A stretch of DNA of 5,531 bases from Planctomycetaceae bacterium (GTDB lineage: Bacteria > Planctomycetota > Phycisphaerae > Phycisphaerales > SM1A02): positions 1 to 5,531 of the forward strand of contig CANJIC010000144.1 in the NCBI GenBank assembly GCA_947474205.1, in the 5' to 3' direction. Position numbers and translations under genes: made by a program. The notes beneath the pieces were generated by a model. The model had not been told where the DNA came from, did no database searches, and was given only the letters and a program-made list of their open reading frames with translations. This document shows positions 1 through 5,531 of the stretch, in pieces. Each line of letters starts with the position of its first letter. Position 1 is the first letter of the stretch.

Positions 1-261
1 ATTGCGCTTGAACATTTTCTCTTTGAAGTCCAGGCGAAACATGGCGGCGAAACTTCCGTACGCGCCAAGCACGCGCGACGAATGCGTGCGACGCAGTGCG
101 GGCTTGATGAGATCAACCACGGCGTCGCCCGCGTCCATGTCCACGCCAGCTTGTGCGTAGGTGAGACCAGTTGCAATTTGCGATGCATGCGCGCTGGCCT
201 GGCTCGCTGTTGAAGCATCGCTTGCCGCAACATCAATATTGTTTTTTGCCGCAAAGTCCAT
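1..261 (-). CDS. purM: Phosphoribosylformylglycinamidine cyclo-ligase (AIR synthetase), N-terminal 87 residues, partial
   Basis: PurM makes aminoimidazole ribonucleotide from FGAM with ATP, the fifth step of cytoplasmic purine synthesis. The visible 87 residues include [22 protein letters not shown] (about residues 33-54), the typical PurM opening around the AGVD-DAG motif. It is followed by [22 protein letters not shown], which matches the family's 'RRP-VMGG-GGFG-LF' segment, although the glycine-rich part is altered to [10 protein letters not shown]. The gene runs off the left edge before the ATP-binding TDGVGTK region. The start is the ATG at 259-261: an in-frame TGA lies at 283-285 and no ATG, GTG or TTG lies between. 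This gives about 32 Ala/Ser/Gln-rich residues before the conserved core, longer than in E. coli PurM. No Shine-Dalgarno sequence is seen; a TACCAT hexamer lies 6 nt upstream. It diverges from sucD. Identity rests on the N-terminus only, but the match is distinctive. Confidence 0.88.
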   Translation of the reverse strand, partial: MDFAAKNNIDVAASDASTASQASAHASQIATGLTYAQAGVDMDAGDAVVDLIKPALRRTHSSRVLGAYGSFAAMFRLDFKEKMFKRN

Positions 262-300
262 GCGCAGATGGTACTGACAGAATCACGCTATCTTTGCGCA
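262..300. promoter_or_regulatory. Divergent purM/sucD start region with overlapping candidate -10 elements
   Basis: Only 39 bp separate the two divergent ATG codons. On the plus strand TATCTT (289-294) lies 6 nt before the sucD ATG. On the minus strand TACCAT (273-268) lies 6 nt before the purM ATG. Both fit TANNNT, the core of a sigma-70-type -10 element. No convincing -35 is seen at 16-18 bp from either (minus strand CAAAGA at 296-291, plus strand AGATGG at 266-271). No AGGAGG-like sequence precedes either gene. If these are the promoters, transcription would start at or next to the start codons. This is an inference from position and motif. Confidence 0.35.
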
Positions 301-1251
301 ATGAGCATTTTGATCGACGCAGCAACACGTGTGATTTGTCAAGGAATTACTGGATCCGCAGGCGCGACCCACACCAAGGGTTGCCTTGATTACGGAACCA
401 AGATGGTTGGCGGCACCACGCCCGGTAAGGGCGGTACCAAGGACGCGAATGGTTTGCCTGTGTTCAACACAGTGGCGCATGCGGTGCGCGAGACCGGCGC
501 CAACGCGACCATGATTTTTGTTCCGCCGCCATTTGCGGCCGACGCAATTCTTGAAGCGGCCGACGCGGGCATTGCGCTGATCTGTTGCATTACCGAAGGC
601 GTTCCCGTGCAAGACATGGTGCGCACGCGCGCCGTGCTTGATGAAACGTATCCGCACATCACGTTGGTTGGACCAAATTGTCCGGGCGTGATTACGCCTG
701 GTCGCTTGAAGCCTGATGGCGGCGGTTATGAAGGCGGATGCAAGATTGGAATTATGCCGGGCTACATTCATTTGCACCGCGCCGATGCCAAGCAACGCAA
801 GGCCGTTGGAATTATTAGTCGCTCCGGCACGCTGACCTATGAGGCCGTGTGGCAATGTTCGCGCATTGGAATTGGTCAGAGCACGTGCGTTGGTATTGGC
901 GGCGATCCGGTGAAGGGTTTGAATTTCATTGAGACGCTTTCCATGTTCAACTGCGATCAAGAGACCGAGGGCGTGATCATGATTGGCGAGATTGGTGGTC
1001 AAGATGAAATTGATGCGGCCGAATGGATTCGCGTGAACATGAAGAAGCCAGTGGCGGCGTTTATCGCTGGTCGCACGGCGCCAAAGGGCAAGCGCATGGG
1101 ACATGCGGGCGCGATTATTGGCGGTGCCAGCGACACAGCGCAGGCCAAGATGGACGCGCTGACCAAGTGCGGCGTGCATGTTGCGCAAAGCCCCGCGGAT
1201 TTGGGCAGCACCATGGCCAAGGCGCTTGGGTTGCAAGCGGTTTTGGTGTGA
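301..1251 (+). CDS. sucD: Succinyl-CoA synthetase (succinate-CoA ligase), alpha subunit
   Basis: The protein is the alpha subunit of the TCA-cycle enzyme that interconverts succinyl-CoA and succinate with formation of ATP or GTP. Its 316 residues follow E. coli SucD almost from end to end: MSILID at the start, the CoA-binding loop TGSAGATHT (17-25), [15 protein letters not shown] (31-45), [11 protein letters not shown] (124-134), [11 protein letters not shown] (173-183), IGEIGG (228-233, holding the active-site Glu230) and [11 protein letters not shown] (263-273). His268 is the residue phosphorylated in the family. The ATG at 301 is chosen because MSILID is the usual N-terminus; an in-frame ATG at 268 would overlap the divergent gene. 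Relative to E. coli there are two extra segments, about 11 residues at 135-146 and about 7 at 158-168, on either side of [11 protein letters not shown]. Its usual partner sucC is on neither side. No clear ribosome binding site is present. Confidence 0.97.
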   Translation: MSILIDAATRVICQGITGSAGATHTKGCLDYGTKMVGGTTPGKGGTKDANGLPVFNTVAHAVRETGANATMIFVPPPFAADAILEAADAGIALICCITEGVPVQDMVRTRAVLDETYPHITLVGPNCPGVITPGRLKPDGGGYEGGCKIGIMPGYIHLHRADAKQRKAVGIISRSGTLTYEAVWQCSRIGIGQSTCVGIGGDPVKGLNFIETLSMFNCDQETEGVIMIGEIGGQDEIDAAEWIRVNMKKPVAAFIAGRTAPKGKRMGHAGAIIGGASDTAQAKMDALTKCGVHVAQSPADLGSTMAKALGLQAVLV

Positions 1252-1273
1252 TTGATCGCCGAAATTTGTAGCA

Positions 1274-1306
1274 GGCGTGCGCGTGAACGGATTGGCGTGC
1301 GTGAAC
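1274..1306. repeat. Imperfect tandem direct repeat downstream of sucD
   Basis: GGCGTGCGCGTGAAC (1274-1288) is followed by GGCGTGCGTGAAC (1294-1306). The second copy is the same apart from a missing CG dinucleotide, and the copies start 20 bp apart. They lie in the 161-bp gap between sucD and the SGNH hydrolase gene, about 110 bp before the latter's start. The roughly two-turn spacing could suit a DNA-binding protein on one helix face, but a local duplication without function is equally possible. Confidence 0.4.
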
Positions 1307-1326
1307 CAGCTTTTTGTTTCATATTT

Positions 1327-1399
1327 TTGCATACTGCTTGTGAAATTGATGTGTAATTTCCGCGGCAAATTGTTTTTAGGCGGGCGCCTCTCCTATGCT
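1327..1399 (+). promoter_or_regulatory. Candidate promoters for the SGNH hydrolase gene
   Basis: Two candidates are seen. The upstream one is TTGCAT (1327-1332) and TGTAAT (1352-1357) with a 19-bp spacer, giving a leader near 50 nt; the -10 is good and the spacer is long. The downstream one is TTGTTT (1370-1375) and TATGCT (1394-1399) with an 18-bp spacer, giving a leader of only about 6 nt. A short inverted repeat, AGGCG-GG-CGCCT (1378-1389), sits between the elements of the downstream candidate and could act as an operator. The sequence around 1252-1412 holds no gene that I can support. The choice between the two is open. Confidence 0.3.
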
Positions 1400-1412
1400 G
1401 TGAGAAGTTGAC

Positions 1413-2375
1413 ATGAACTATTTGCGAACCACAATTTTTTCCAGCCTGGTGCTTGCGCTGTGCGTTGCGCTTTGTGCGGCGGCGCGCGATGAAGCCAAGC
1501 CGCTGTCGCGCATTGCCGTGATTGGCGCCAGCATGAGCGATGGCTTTGGAGTGCGCGTGTCAACCACGCTTCCTGACGGCAAGAAAATTTCAGAGGGCGT
1601 GAACTTGTCGGAGTTGGTGAAAGTTGCGTGCAAAGACCCGACGGTGGTGGTGAGCAACTACACAAGCAGTATGTATTTCATGAATCCGGCGCGCACCGCC
1701 AAAAGCAGCGCCGCGCGCGCGTTGGGCGACAACGCGCAAGAAATGCCAACGTGCGTATTGGCTGTTGATTGGCTGTTTTGGAATGGCTACGGAGTGAGCA
1801 ATGTGAGGGGCGAGAAATTGTCTGGTGACACGGAGCGCATGGAGTTGCTTGACAACGCGCTTGCGTGTCTTGAACCAATGTGCACGGCGAACATTCCAAT
1901 TGTGCTGGGAGATTTTCCAGACATGCACAGCGCGATTGGTGGCGGCATGATTTTAGCGCCCATGGTTCCATCGATTGAATGTTTGGCGGCGCTGAACGCG
2001 CGCGTGGTGCAGTGGGCGCTGACTAAGAAGAATGTGTGCGTGGTGTCGCTTTCAAAATTGACCCAGGATCTTTTGCAAAAGAAACCCATTCACGCCGCGG
2101 GTCGCGAGTGGGATGCGAAAACACTTGGGCCGTTGTTGCAGAAGGACCGCTTGCATCCAACATTCGCTGGAACCGTGACGGTGTTGGCGGCCACGCTTGA
2201 CGCACTGGATACGAAGACGGACAACGCCGCGCAGAAATGTTTTGAAATTGATCCAGCCGTGTTGCGCGAACGATTTGTCGCGCAGCTCAAGGCCAGCGCC
2301 ACCACGTCGCCTGTCAACCCCAACCAACTTCCAGCAGGTACTGCGCCTACCGCACCACCGGCGCAAGTTCCTTGA
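1413..2375 (+). CDS. Secreted SGNH/GDSL-like hydrolase family protein
   Basis: This 320-residue protein has an N-terminal signal peptide: Arg5, a hydrophobic stretch at about 8-21, and an Ala-rich site with probable cleavage after CAAA (residue 24). The Cys at 17 and 21 do not fit a lipobox because Leu or Ala-Leu precedes them. The mature part opens with IAVIGASMSDGFG (34-46), a block I GDS-like element in which Ser40 would be the nucleophile. DRLHPTFAGT (245-254) is block V with the Asp245-x-x-His248 pair. VDWLFWNGYG (118-127) and IVLGDFPDM (163-171) are the expected central strands. The substrate cannot be told; the SGNH fold covers esterases, lipases and carbohydrate deacetylases. The C-terminal 22 residues are a Pro/Ala/Thr-rich tail. 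The ATG at 1413 directly starts the signal peptide; GAGAAG at 1402-1407 is a weak possible ribosome site. It is convergent with the next gene, 35 bp apart. The mature part holds seven Cys, compatible with disulfides. Confidence 0.75.
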   Translation: MNYLRTTIFSSLVLALCVALCAAARDEAKPLSRIAVIGASMSDGFGVRVSTTLPDGKKISEGVNLSELVKVACKDPTVVVSNYTSSMYFMNPARTAKSSAARALGDNAQEMPTCVLAVDWLFWNGYGVSNVRGEKLSGDTERMELLDNALACLEPMCTANIPIVLGDFPDMHSAIGGGMILAPMVPSIECLAALNARVVQWALTKKNVCVVSLSKLTQDLLQKKPIHAAGREWDAKTLGPLLQKDRLHPTFAGTVTVLAATLDALDTKTDNAAQKCFEIDPAVLRERFVAQLKASATTSPVNPNQLPAGTAPTAPPAQVP

Positions 2376-2410
2376 GCGGTTCCATTAAGTCAAATCAAAG
2401 TTGATCGCCA

Positions 2411-4450
2411 TTAGGTTTGGTTGGCCAATTCCTGCAAACTCTTTTTCTGATTTAAGTCTTGTTCTTTCGCTGCCGCCTTCAAAAGCTCGCCGCGCGCGCT
2501 GTCCACGCTCATAATTCGGCTTAACGCAGGCATGAGCCGACGCCAATCATTGACGGCCCAGGGCGAACGCACCGCTTTTTGAAATAAAAGAATGGTGTCG
2601 CCATCGTTTATTTCAACAAGTTGATCGCCCCACAGTTGCCACAACATGTCGTTGGCGCGCGGGGTTGGTTGGTCAACCATGCGATACGCCGTGAGAAATT
2701 GATTCGCATTGCGCTGGCGAAACAAAGGCTCCAATGCGAACGGCGCCACGCGCGGCGCGAATGATTTTGTCGCGCAGAGAGTCCAGAATTGCGTGGCGCT
2801 TTTGTCCTCGCCCAGCTGAATCAGTTCGCGCAGCGCGGCGATACTTGCGGTTCCTTCTTTATCTTCCTTGCTTTGCACCAGAAGTTTTTTGCAATTTGCA
2901 AGCACCTCTTCTTGACCAGGCACTGGCGGCGGCGGCGCCTTGCGCGCGGACGGCGTAAATGATTTTGGCGCTTGTATCAACATGAATGGATCGCCAAGCG
3001 TGGCCACGCGCCACGGCAATGCGAACGGTCCTTCCCATACGCGCGACGCTATTAAATAAGGAACAAAGTTGACGCAGCGCGCTATGATTTCCGCAGGCGG
3101 TGAAAATGCGGGCAAATATGGCTCTTGCACGCTGCCAACATAGGCGTACACGCCTGACTCCAACCAACGCCCACCAATACTCGCGTGGGACATGGGCGCG
3201 GTCAGCGACCACGAATGAATCATGTGCAACACAAGCGGCTTGGAAAGAATTGGAATATCACCGGGCGCAGCGCGCTCTTTCATTGGCGTCTTGCCCGGCG
3301 TTCCAAGTTCAAAGAAATCCGAGTTGCCGGATGAATTCAGGAACAGCACATCACAATCAAATCCATGCGACAGCATTTGCCGCCAGTCAAGTATGTGCGC
3401 CGTAGTCCCCGTCCATATTTTTGTGGTGTATCCAGCCTCTGGAAGTTTTTGCGCCAACTCCGTGAATCCATATTTGGCGAAGTCGGCGGATTGATAGCTG
3501 TTGAACGCGCCAATGGAATTGCGCGATAAAAATAAACTGCTCATGGCGGCGTAGGCGCAGTATGTTGATGTGCCAAATATGGCGCCGCAAAATGCGTAGC
3601 GCGATCCATCCGTATTGCGGCACAACGCGTCGGTCACCGCGACTGGATCGGCGGGATTGATTGCGGGCATTCCTCGCGCGCTTGGCCGCAGCGCGTCCGA
3701 AACATTCAGGATTGTTTTTTGCGCCGTGGTTTTACACAGCACTGCGCCATCAAGCGCATCGCCCAGTTGGCCGTAGGACAAACCAGTGGAAACAAAACAT
3801 TGATCAACCGCTTTCGAAAGTTTGTCAAATTGATCCGCGGCAAGCACGTCGTTGGCGCCACCAAAATTTCCTGGAATAAATACTGGAACAAGTCCGCGAC
3901 CCGCCGCAAGCGCCACGCCGGCAACCCACGCGGGATCGGATGTATCCATGATGGCGATGCCAGGTGGCGTATAGGTCTGAGCCGTGATGGCCTCAAGCGG
4001 AGAGCTTTTGGGAGTGGCCGTGTTCCACGCGCTTGACACCGCATTTTCAATGGCGGCCTTCAACACCGCGGGATCATCCACGTTGGGCGCCTTCTCAACG
4101 CGGCGCAAAACTTGCGCGGGCTTGAACGCGCGAATGAATTGCGGGGCAAGTATGTCATCCTCAATCAACACTGGCCAGCGCGCTTCAAGACGCCAGTGGG
4201 AAATTTCATCCAGGAATGAAGCTTCATCTTTCACCAACACCACGCGGTCAAGCGTTGGAATTTTTGCCTCCACGCCGGCCACTCGAAGACCAAGTTCAAC
4301 GCACCATGGATTCTTTGGAGCGGTCTGATTTGCCGCGGTGGGCGAAGTGGTTTGCTGCGTGGCGGCGAACATGACCATGCATGTTGCAATTGCCACGGGC
4401 GCCAAGAAATGTCGACCGCATTTCAAATTGTTCGTGCAAGTGGATTTCAT
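2411..4450 (-). CDS. Exported protein with C25/caspase-like (TIGR03790-like) region, probably catalytically inactive
   Basis: The function is unknown. From the ATG at 4450 the protein has 679 residues and begins with a signal peptide: basic residues up to 13 and a hydrophobic stretch FLAPVAIATCMVMFAA (15-30). The longer open frame to 4810 is rejected because it would bury this signal peptide and overlap the methyltransferase gene. Residues 57-120 (IPTLDRVVLVKD, RWPVLIEDD, FIRAFKP) look like a Rossmann-type module, loosely like cell-wall-binding repeat 2. Residues 287-495 resemble the gingipain/TIGR03790 class: CDVLFLNSSGNSDFF (366-380), PLVLHMIHSWS (405-415), SGVYAYVGSVQEPYL (432-446) and a closing LGDPFMLI (485-492). 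The GHG and Cys of active C25 peptidases seem to be replaced by NSSGN and IHSWS. A Pro-rich linker (505-512) leads to a helical C-terminal part (514-679). TATCAT lies 7 nt before the start. Family assignment is by pattern only. Confidence 0.55.
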   Translation of the reverse strand: MKSTCTNNLKCGRHFLAPVAIATCMVMFAATQQTTSPTAANQTAPKNPWCVELGLRVAGVEAKIPTLDRVVLVKDEASFLDEISHWRLEARWPVLIEDDILAPQFIRAFKPAQVLRRVEKAPNVDDPAVLKAAIENAVSSAWNTATPKSSPLEAITAQTYTPPGIAIMDTSDPAWVAGVALAAGRGLVPVFIPGNFGGANDVLAADQFDKLSKAVDQCFVSTGLSYGQLGDALDGAVLCKTTAQKTILNVSDALRPSARGMPAINPADPVAVTDALCRNTDGSRYAFCGAIFGTSTYCAYAAMSSLFLSRNSIGAFNSYQSADFAKYGFTELAQKLPEAGYTTKIWTGTTAHILDWRQMLSHGFDCDVLFLNSSGNSDFFELGTPGKTPMKERAAPGDIPILSKPLVLHMIHSWSLTAPMSHASIGGRWLESGVYAYVGSVQEPYLPAFSPPAEIIARCVNFVPYLIASRVWEGPFALPWRVATLGDPFMLIQAPKSFTPSARKAPPPPVPGQEEVLANCKKLLVQSKEDKEGTASIAALRELIQLGEDKSATQFWTLCATKSFAPRVAPFALEPLFRQRNANQFLTAYRMVDQPTPRANDMLWQLWGDQLVEINDGDTILLFQKAVRSPWAVNDWRRLMPALSRIMSVDSARGELLKAAAKEQDLNQKKSLQELANQT

Positions 4451-4457
4451 AAGAAGG

Positions 4458-4485
4458 ATGATAGAGTCGAGAGTAATTGTGACGA
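4458..4485 (-). promoter_or_regulatory. Candidate promoter of the C25-like gene
   Basis: Reading the minus strand, TCGTCA (4485-4480, 4 of 6 to TTGACA), a 16-bp spacer and TATCAT (4463-4458, 5 of 6 to TATAAT) are followed after 7 nt by the ATG at 4450. Transcription would then begin at or within a base or two of the start codon, giving a leaderless message. The element overlaps the 5' end of the divergent methyltransferase gene, and its -10 overlaps a plus-strand TAGAGT (4462-4467). This is inference from motif and spacing. Confidence 0.4.
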
Positions 4486-5201
4486 CCCGCCCAACCGAAC
4501 TTGAAGGCATGGATGAACCCGATGCGTCGCAGGCGGACATGGACGCAAGCTTTGAATTTATTCGACGAGTGAACCATCTCGCCGGTGGTTTTTGGGCTTT
4601 CAAACACGCTATTCGCGTGGCGTTGCGTGGGCGCGGCCATAGCAGCGAGCCGCTAGAAATTTTGGACGTGGGCACTGGCTGCGCGGATCTTCCCATTGCG
4701 ATTGTGTCGTGGGCATTGCGCCACAATATTCCCATTCGTGTGACGGCCATTGATCCGCATGCTGGTTCAATTGCGGCGGCGAACGAATGCTTGAGCGCGT
4801 ACGGCGTCAACGCGCATTTTATTCAGCTTGCGCAGTGCGGCTTGGATGATGTTGCGCAACACTGGCGCAAACGAACATGGGATGTGGTGCACGCTGCCAT
4901 GATGTTGCACCACTTTCCAGATGATCGCGTTCCCGCGGCGCTTGCAACCATGGGCCGCGCCAGCAGTGGCCTTGTGGTGTGGAATGATTTATGGCGCACG
5001 CGTATGAGCGCGGCGATTGTGCACGCACTGACCATGTTCTCTAGCGAGTTTGTGCGCCACGACGCGCGCCTTAGCGTTGCGAAAGGTTTTTCACGCCGCG
5101 AAATTCTGCATCATGTCAGCCGCGCGGGTTTGCACACCGACGCGCTTTCAATGAATCCATTCACCGCGCGATTTTTATTGCTGGCTACGCCAGTCCATTG
5201 A
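4458..5201 (+). CDS. Class I SAM-dependent methyltransferase
   Basis: The enzyme is a Rossmann-fold methyltransferase of unknown acceptor, probably cytoplasmic. In the 247-residue product, ILDVGTGCADLPIAI (68-82) is motif I for SAM binding, and AIDPHAG (97-103) carries the acidic residue for the SAM ribose. WDVVHAAMMLHHFPD (141-155) is the motif IV-like strand and LVVWNDLWRTR (172-182) follows. FVRHDARLSVAKGFSRREI (198-216) is characteristic of a subgroup I associate with type III polyketide synthase loci; no such gene is nearby here. The N-terminal MDEPDASQADMDASFEFIRRVN resembles that subgroup's 'LMDDP...LRGLARLN' opening, so the start lies at or before 4509. Candidates are ATG 4458 (purine-rich AAGAAGG abuts it), GTG 4479 (GAGAG 5 nt upstream, N-terminus nearer the family length) and ATG 4509. 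The frame is open back to 4338, but that would overlap the divergent gene. It is convergent with the next gene with 5 bp between stop codons. Confidence 0.82.
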   Translation: MIESRVIVTTRPTELEGMDEPDASQADMDASFEFIRRVNHLAGGFWAFKHAIRVALRGRGHSSEPLEILDVGTGCADLPIAIVSWALRHNIPIRVTAIDPHAGSIAAANECLSAYGVNAHFIQLAQCGLDDVAQHWRKRTWDVVHAAMMLHHFPDDRVPAALATMGRASSGLVVWNDLWRTRMSAAIVHALTMFSSEFVRHDARLSVAKGFSRREILHHVSRAGLHTDALSMNPFTARFLLLATPVH

Positions 5202-5206
5202 GCGCG

Positions 5207-5531
5207 TCACCCCGCGGTCACAACGCTTGCCGTATTGAGCGCTTTAAATAACCACGCCGCCAACGCGCCACCCGCAATCGGGCCAAAGATTGGAATCCAC
5301 GAATAGCCCCAATCGTTCGAACCCTTGTTTGGAATTGGCAAGAGCGCGTGCGCAATGCGTGGCGCAAAGTCGCGCGCGGGATTAATGGCGTAGCCCGTTG
5401 AGCCGCCAAGACACAAACCAATCGCGAACACAAGCAACGCCACGGGCAACACGCCGATAGCGCCCAAGCTCATTTTCACAACGCTGCCATCGTTCATGTT
5501 CAACTGCGCGTCTTTGAGCGACAGAATTCCA
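5207..5531 (-). CDS. MIP family channel (aquaglyceroporin / glycerol facilitator), C-terminal half, partial
   Basis: The last 107 residues of an inner-membrane channel for glycerol and/or water are visible; the frame stays open to the right edge, so the start and the first NPA motif are outside the window. GGSTGYAINPARDFAPRI is the second NPA loop, with NPARD encoded at 5383-5369. The Arg is the selectivity-filter residue, and the Asp directly after it is typical of glycerol facilitators such as E. coli GlpF (NPARDFGP), not of water-only aquaporins. Before it lies a membrane helix (about 5473-5402, GAIGVLPVALLVFAIGLCLG) and after it the last helix (WIPIFGPIAGGALAAWLFKAL). The TTG at 5503 and ATG at 5497 are internal, because the upstream residues GILSLKDAQ also fit the family. 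No glpK or glpD is visible. I do not give a symbol because the N-terminal half is missing. Confidence 0.9.
   Translation of the reverse strand, partial: GILSLKDAQLNMNDGSVVKMSLGAIGVLPVALLVFAIGLCLGGSTGYAINPARDFAPRIAHALLPIPNKGSNDWGYSWIPIFGPIAGGALAAWLFKALNTASVVTAG

Noticed and set aside
171..389. Small plus-strand open frame of 72 codons across the purM/sucD junction
   Set aside because: It overlaps both purM (antisense) and sucD (another frame) and has no family features.
1294..1315. Intrinsic terminator for sucD ending in TTTTT (1311-1315)
   Set aside because: Only a 3-4 bp stem (TTGG...CCAG-like) precedes the T run, too weak to support.
283..1368. Long minus-strand open frame of 361 codons opposite sucD
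   Set aside because: It is fully antisense to a highly conserved gene, and its product is rich in His, Asn, Arg and Ala with no recognisable motif. It is a shadow produced by codon bias.
2421..2428. TTGGCCAA palindrome near the convergent junction
   Set aside because: It is only 8 bp, lies within the 3' coding end of the minus-strand gene and has no adjoining T run; probably chance.
1252..2629. TTGATCGCC occurring at 1252-1260, 2401-2409 and 2621-2629
   Set aside because: A 9-mer with one copy inside coding sequence and no regular position relative to genes; not enough to call a repeat element.
4338..4457. Methyltransferase start at 4338
   Set aside because: It would add 40 residues overlapping the signal peptide region of the divergent gene and lying outside the conserved family N-terminus.
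4451..4810. N-terminal extension of the minus-strand C25-like protein to an ATG at 4810
   Set aside because: The extra 120 residues overlap the methyltransferase on the other strand and would place the signal peptide in the middle of the protein.
5207..5503. The minus-strand open frame from TTG 5503 as a complete small membrane protein
   Set aside because: The frame continues upstream to the window edge with family-like residues, and NPARD is the second NPA motif of a six-helix channel, so this is a truncated view of a larger gene.

Overview
The window is an ordinary-looking stretch of bacterial chromosome carrying six protein genes, two of them cut by the window edges. I see no mobile element, CRISPR array, tRNA or rRNA. 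The housekeeping genes (PurM-like, SucD) and the two exported proteins of kinds I associate with Planctomycetes (an SGNH hydrolase with a 'VDWLFWNGYG' core and a large gingipain/TIGR03790-like protein) suggest a planctomycete, perhaps of the Phycisphaerae. That placement is an inference from protein style, not a measured phylogeny.

Layout, left to right: (a) the N-terminal part of purM on the minus strand, running off the left edge; (b) a 39-bp gap from which purM and sucD diverge; (c) sucD on the plus strand, the alpha subunit of succinyl-CoA synthetase, with no sucC beside it; (d) a 161-bp non-coding gap with an imperfect direct repeat and candidate promoters; (e) a secreted SGNH/GDSL-like hydrolase on the plus strand; (f) convergent to it, a 679-residue exported protein on the minus strand with a C25/caspase-like region that seems to lack catalytic residues; (g) diverging from it across only a few bases, a class I SAM-dependent methyltransferase on the plus strand; (h) convergent to that, the C-terminal half of an aquaglyceroporin on the minus strand, running off the right edge.

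The genes alternate strand at four of five junctions, so no operon is evident and their functions (purine synthesis, TCA cycle, exported hydrolase-like proteins, methylation, glycerol/water passage) do not combine into one pathway. The most coherent unexplained signal is in the start regions: no gene has a well-placed strong Shine-Dalgarno sequence, and purM, sucD and the C25-like gene each have a TANNNT (-10-like) hexamer only 6-7 nt before the start codon, which would give leaderless or nearly leaderless mRNAs. The other points worth a second look are two loop insertions in SucD and the apparently inactive protease-like fold. I did not find a convincing new multi-gene system here.
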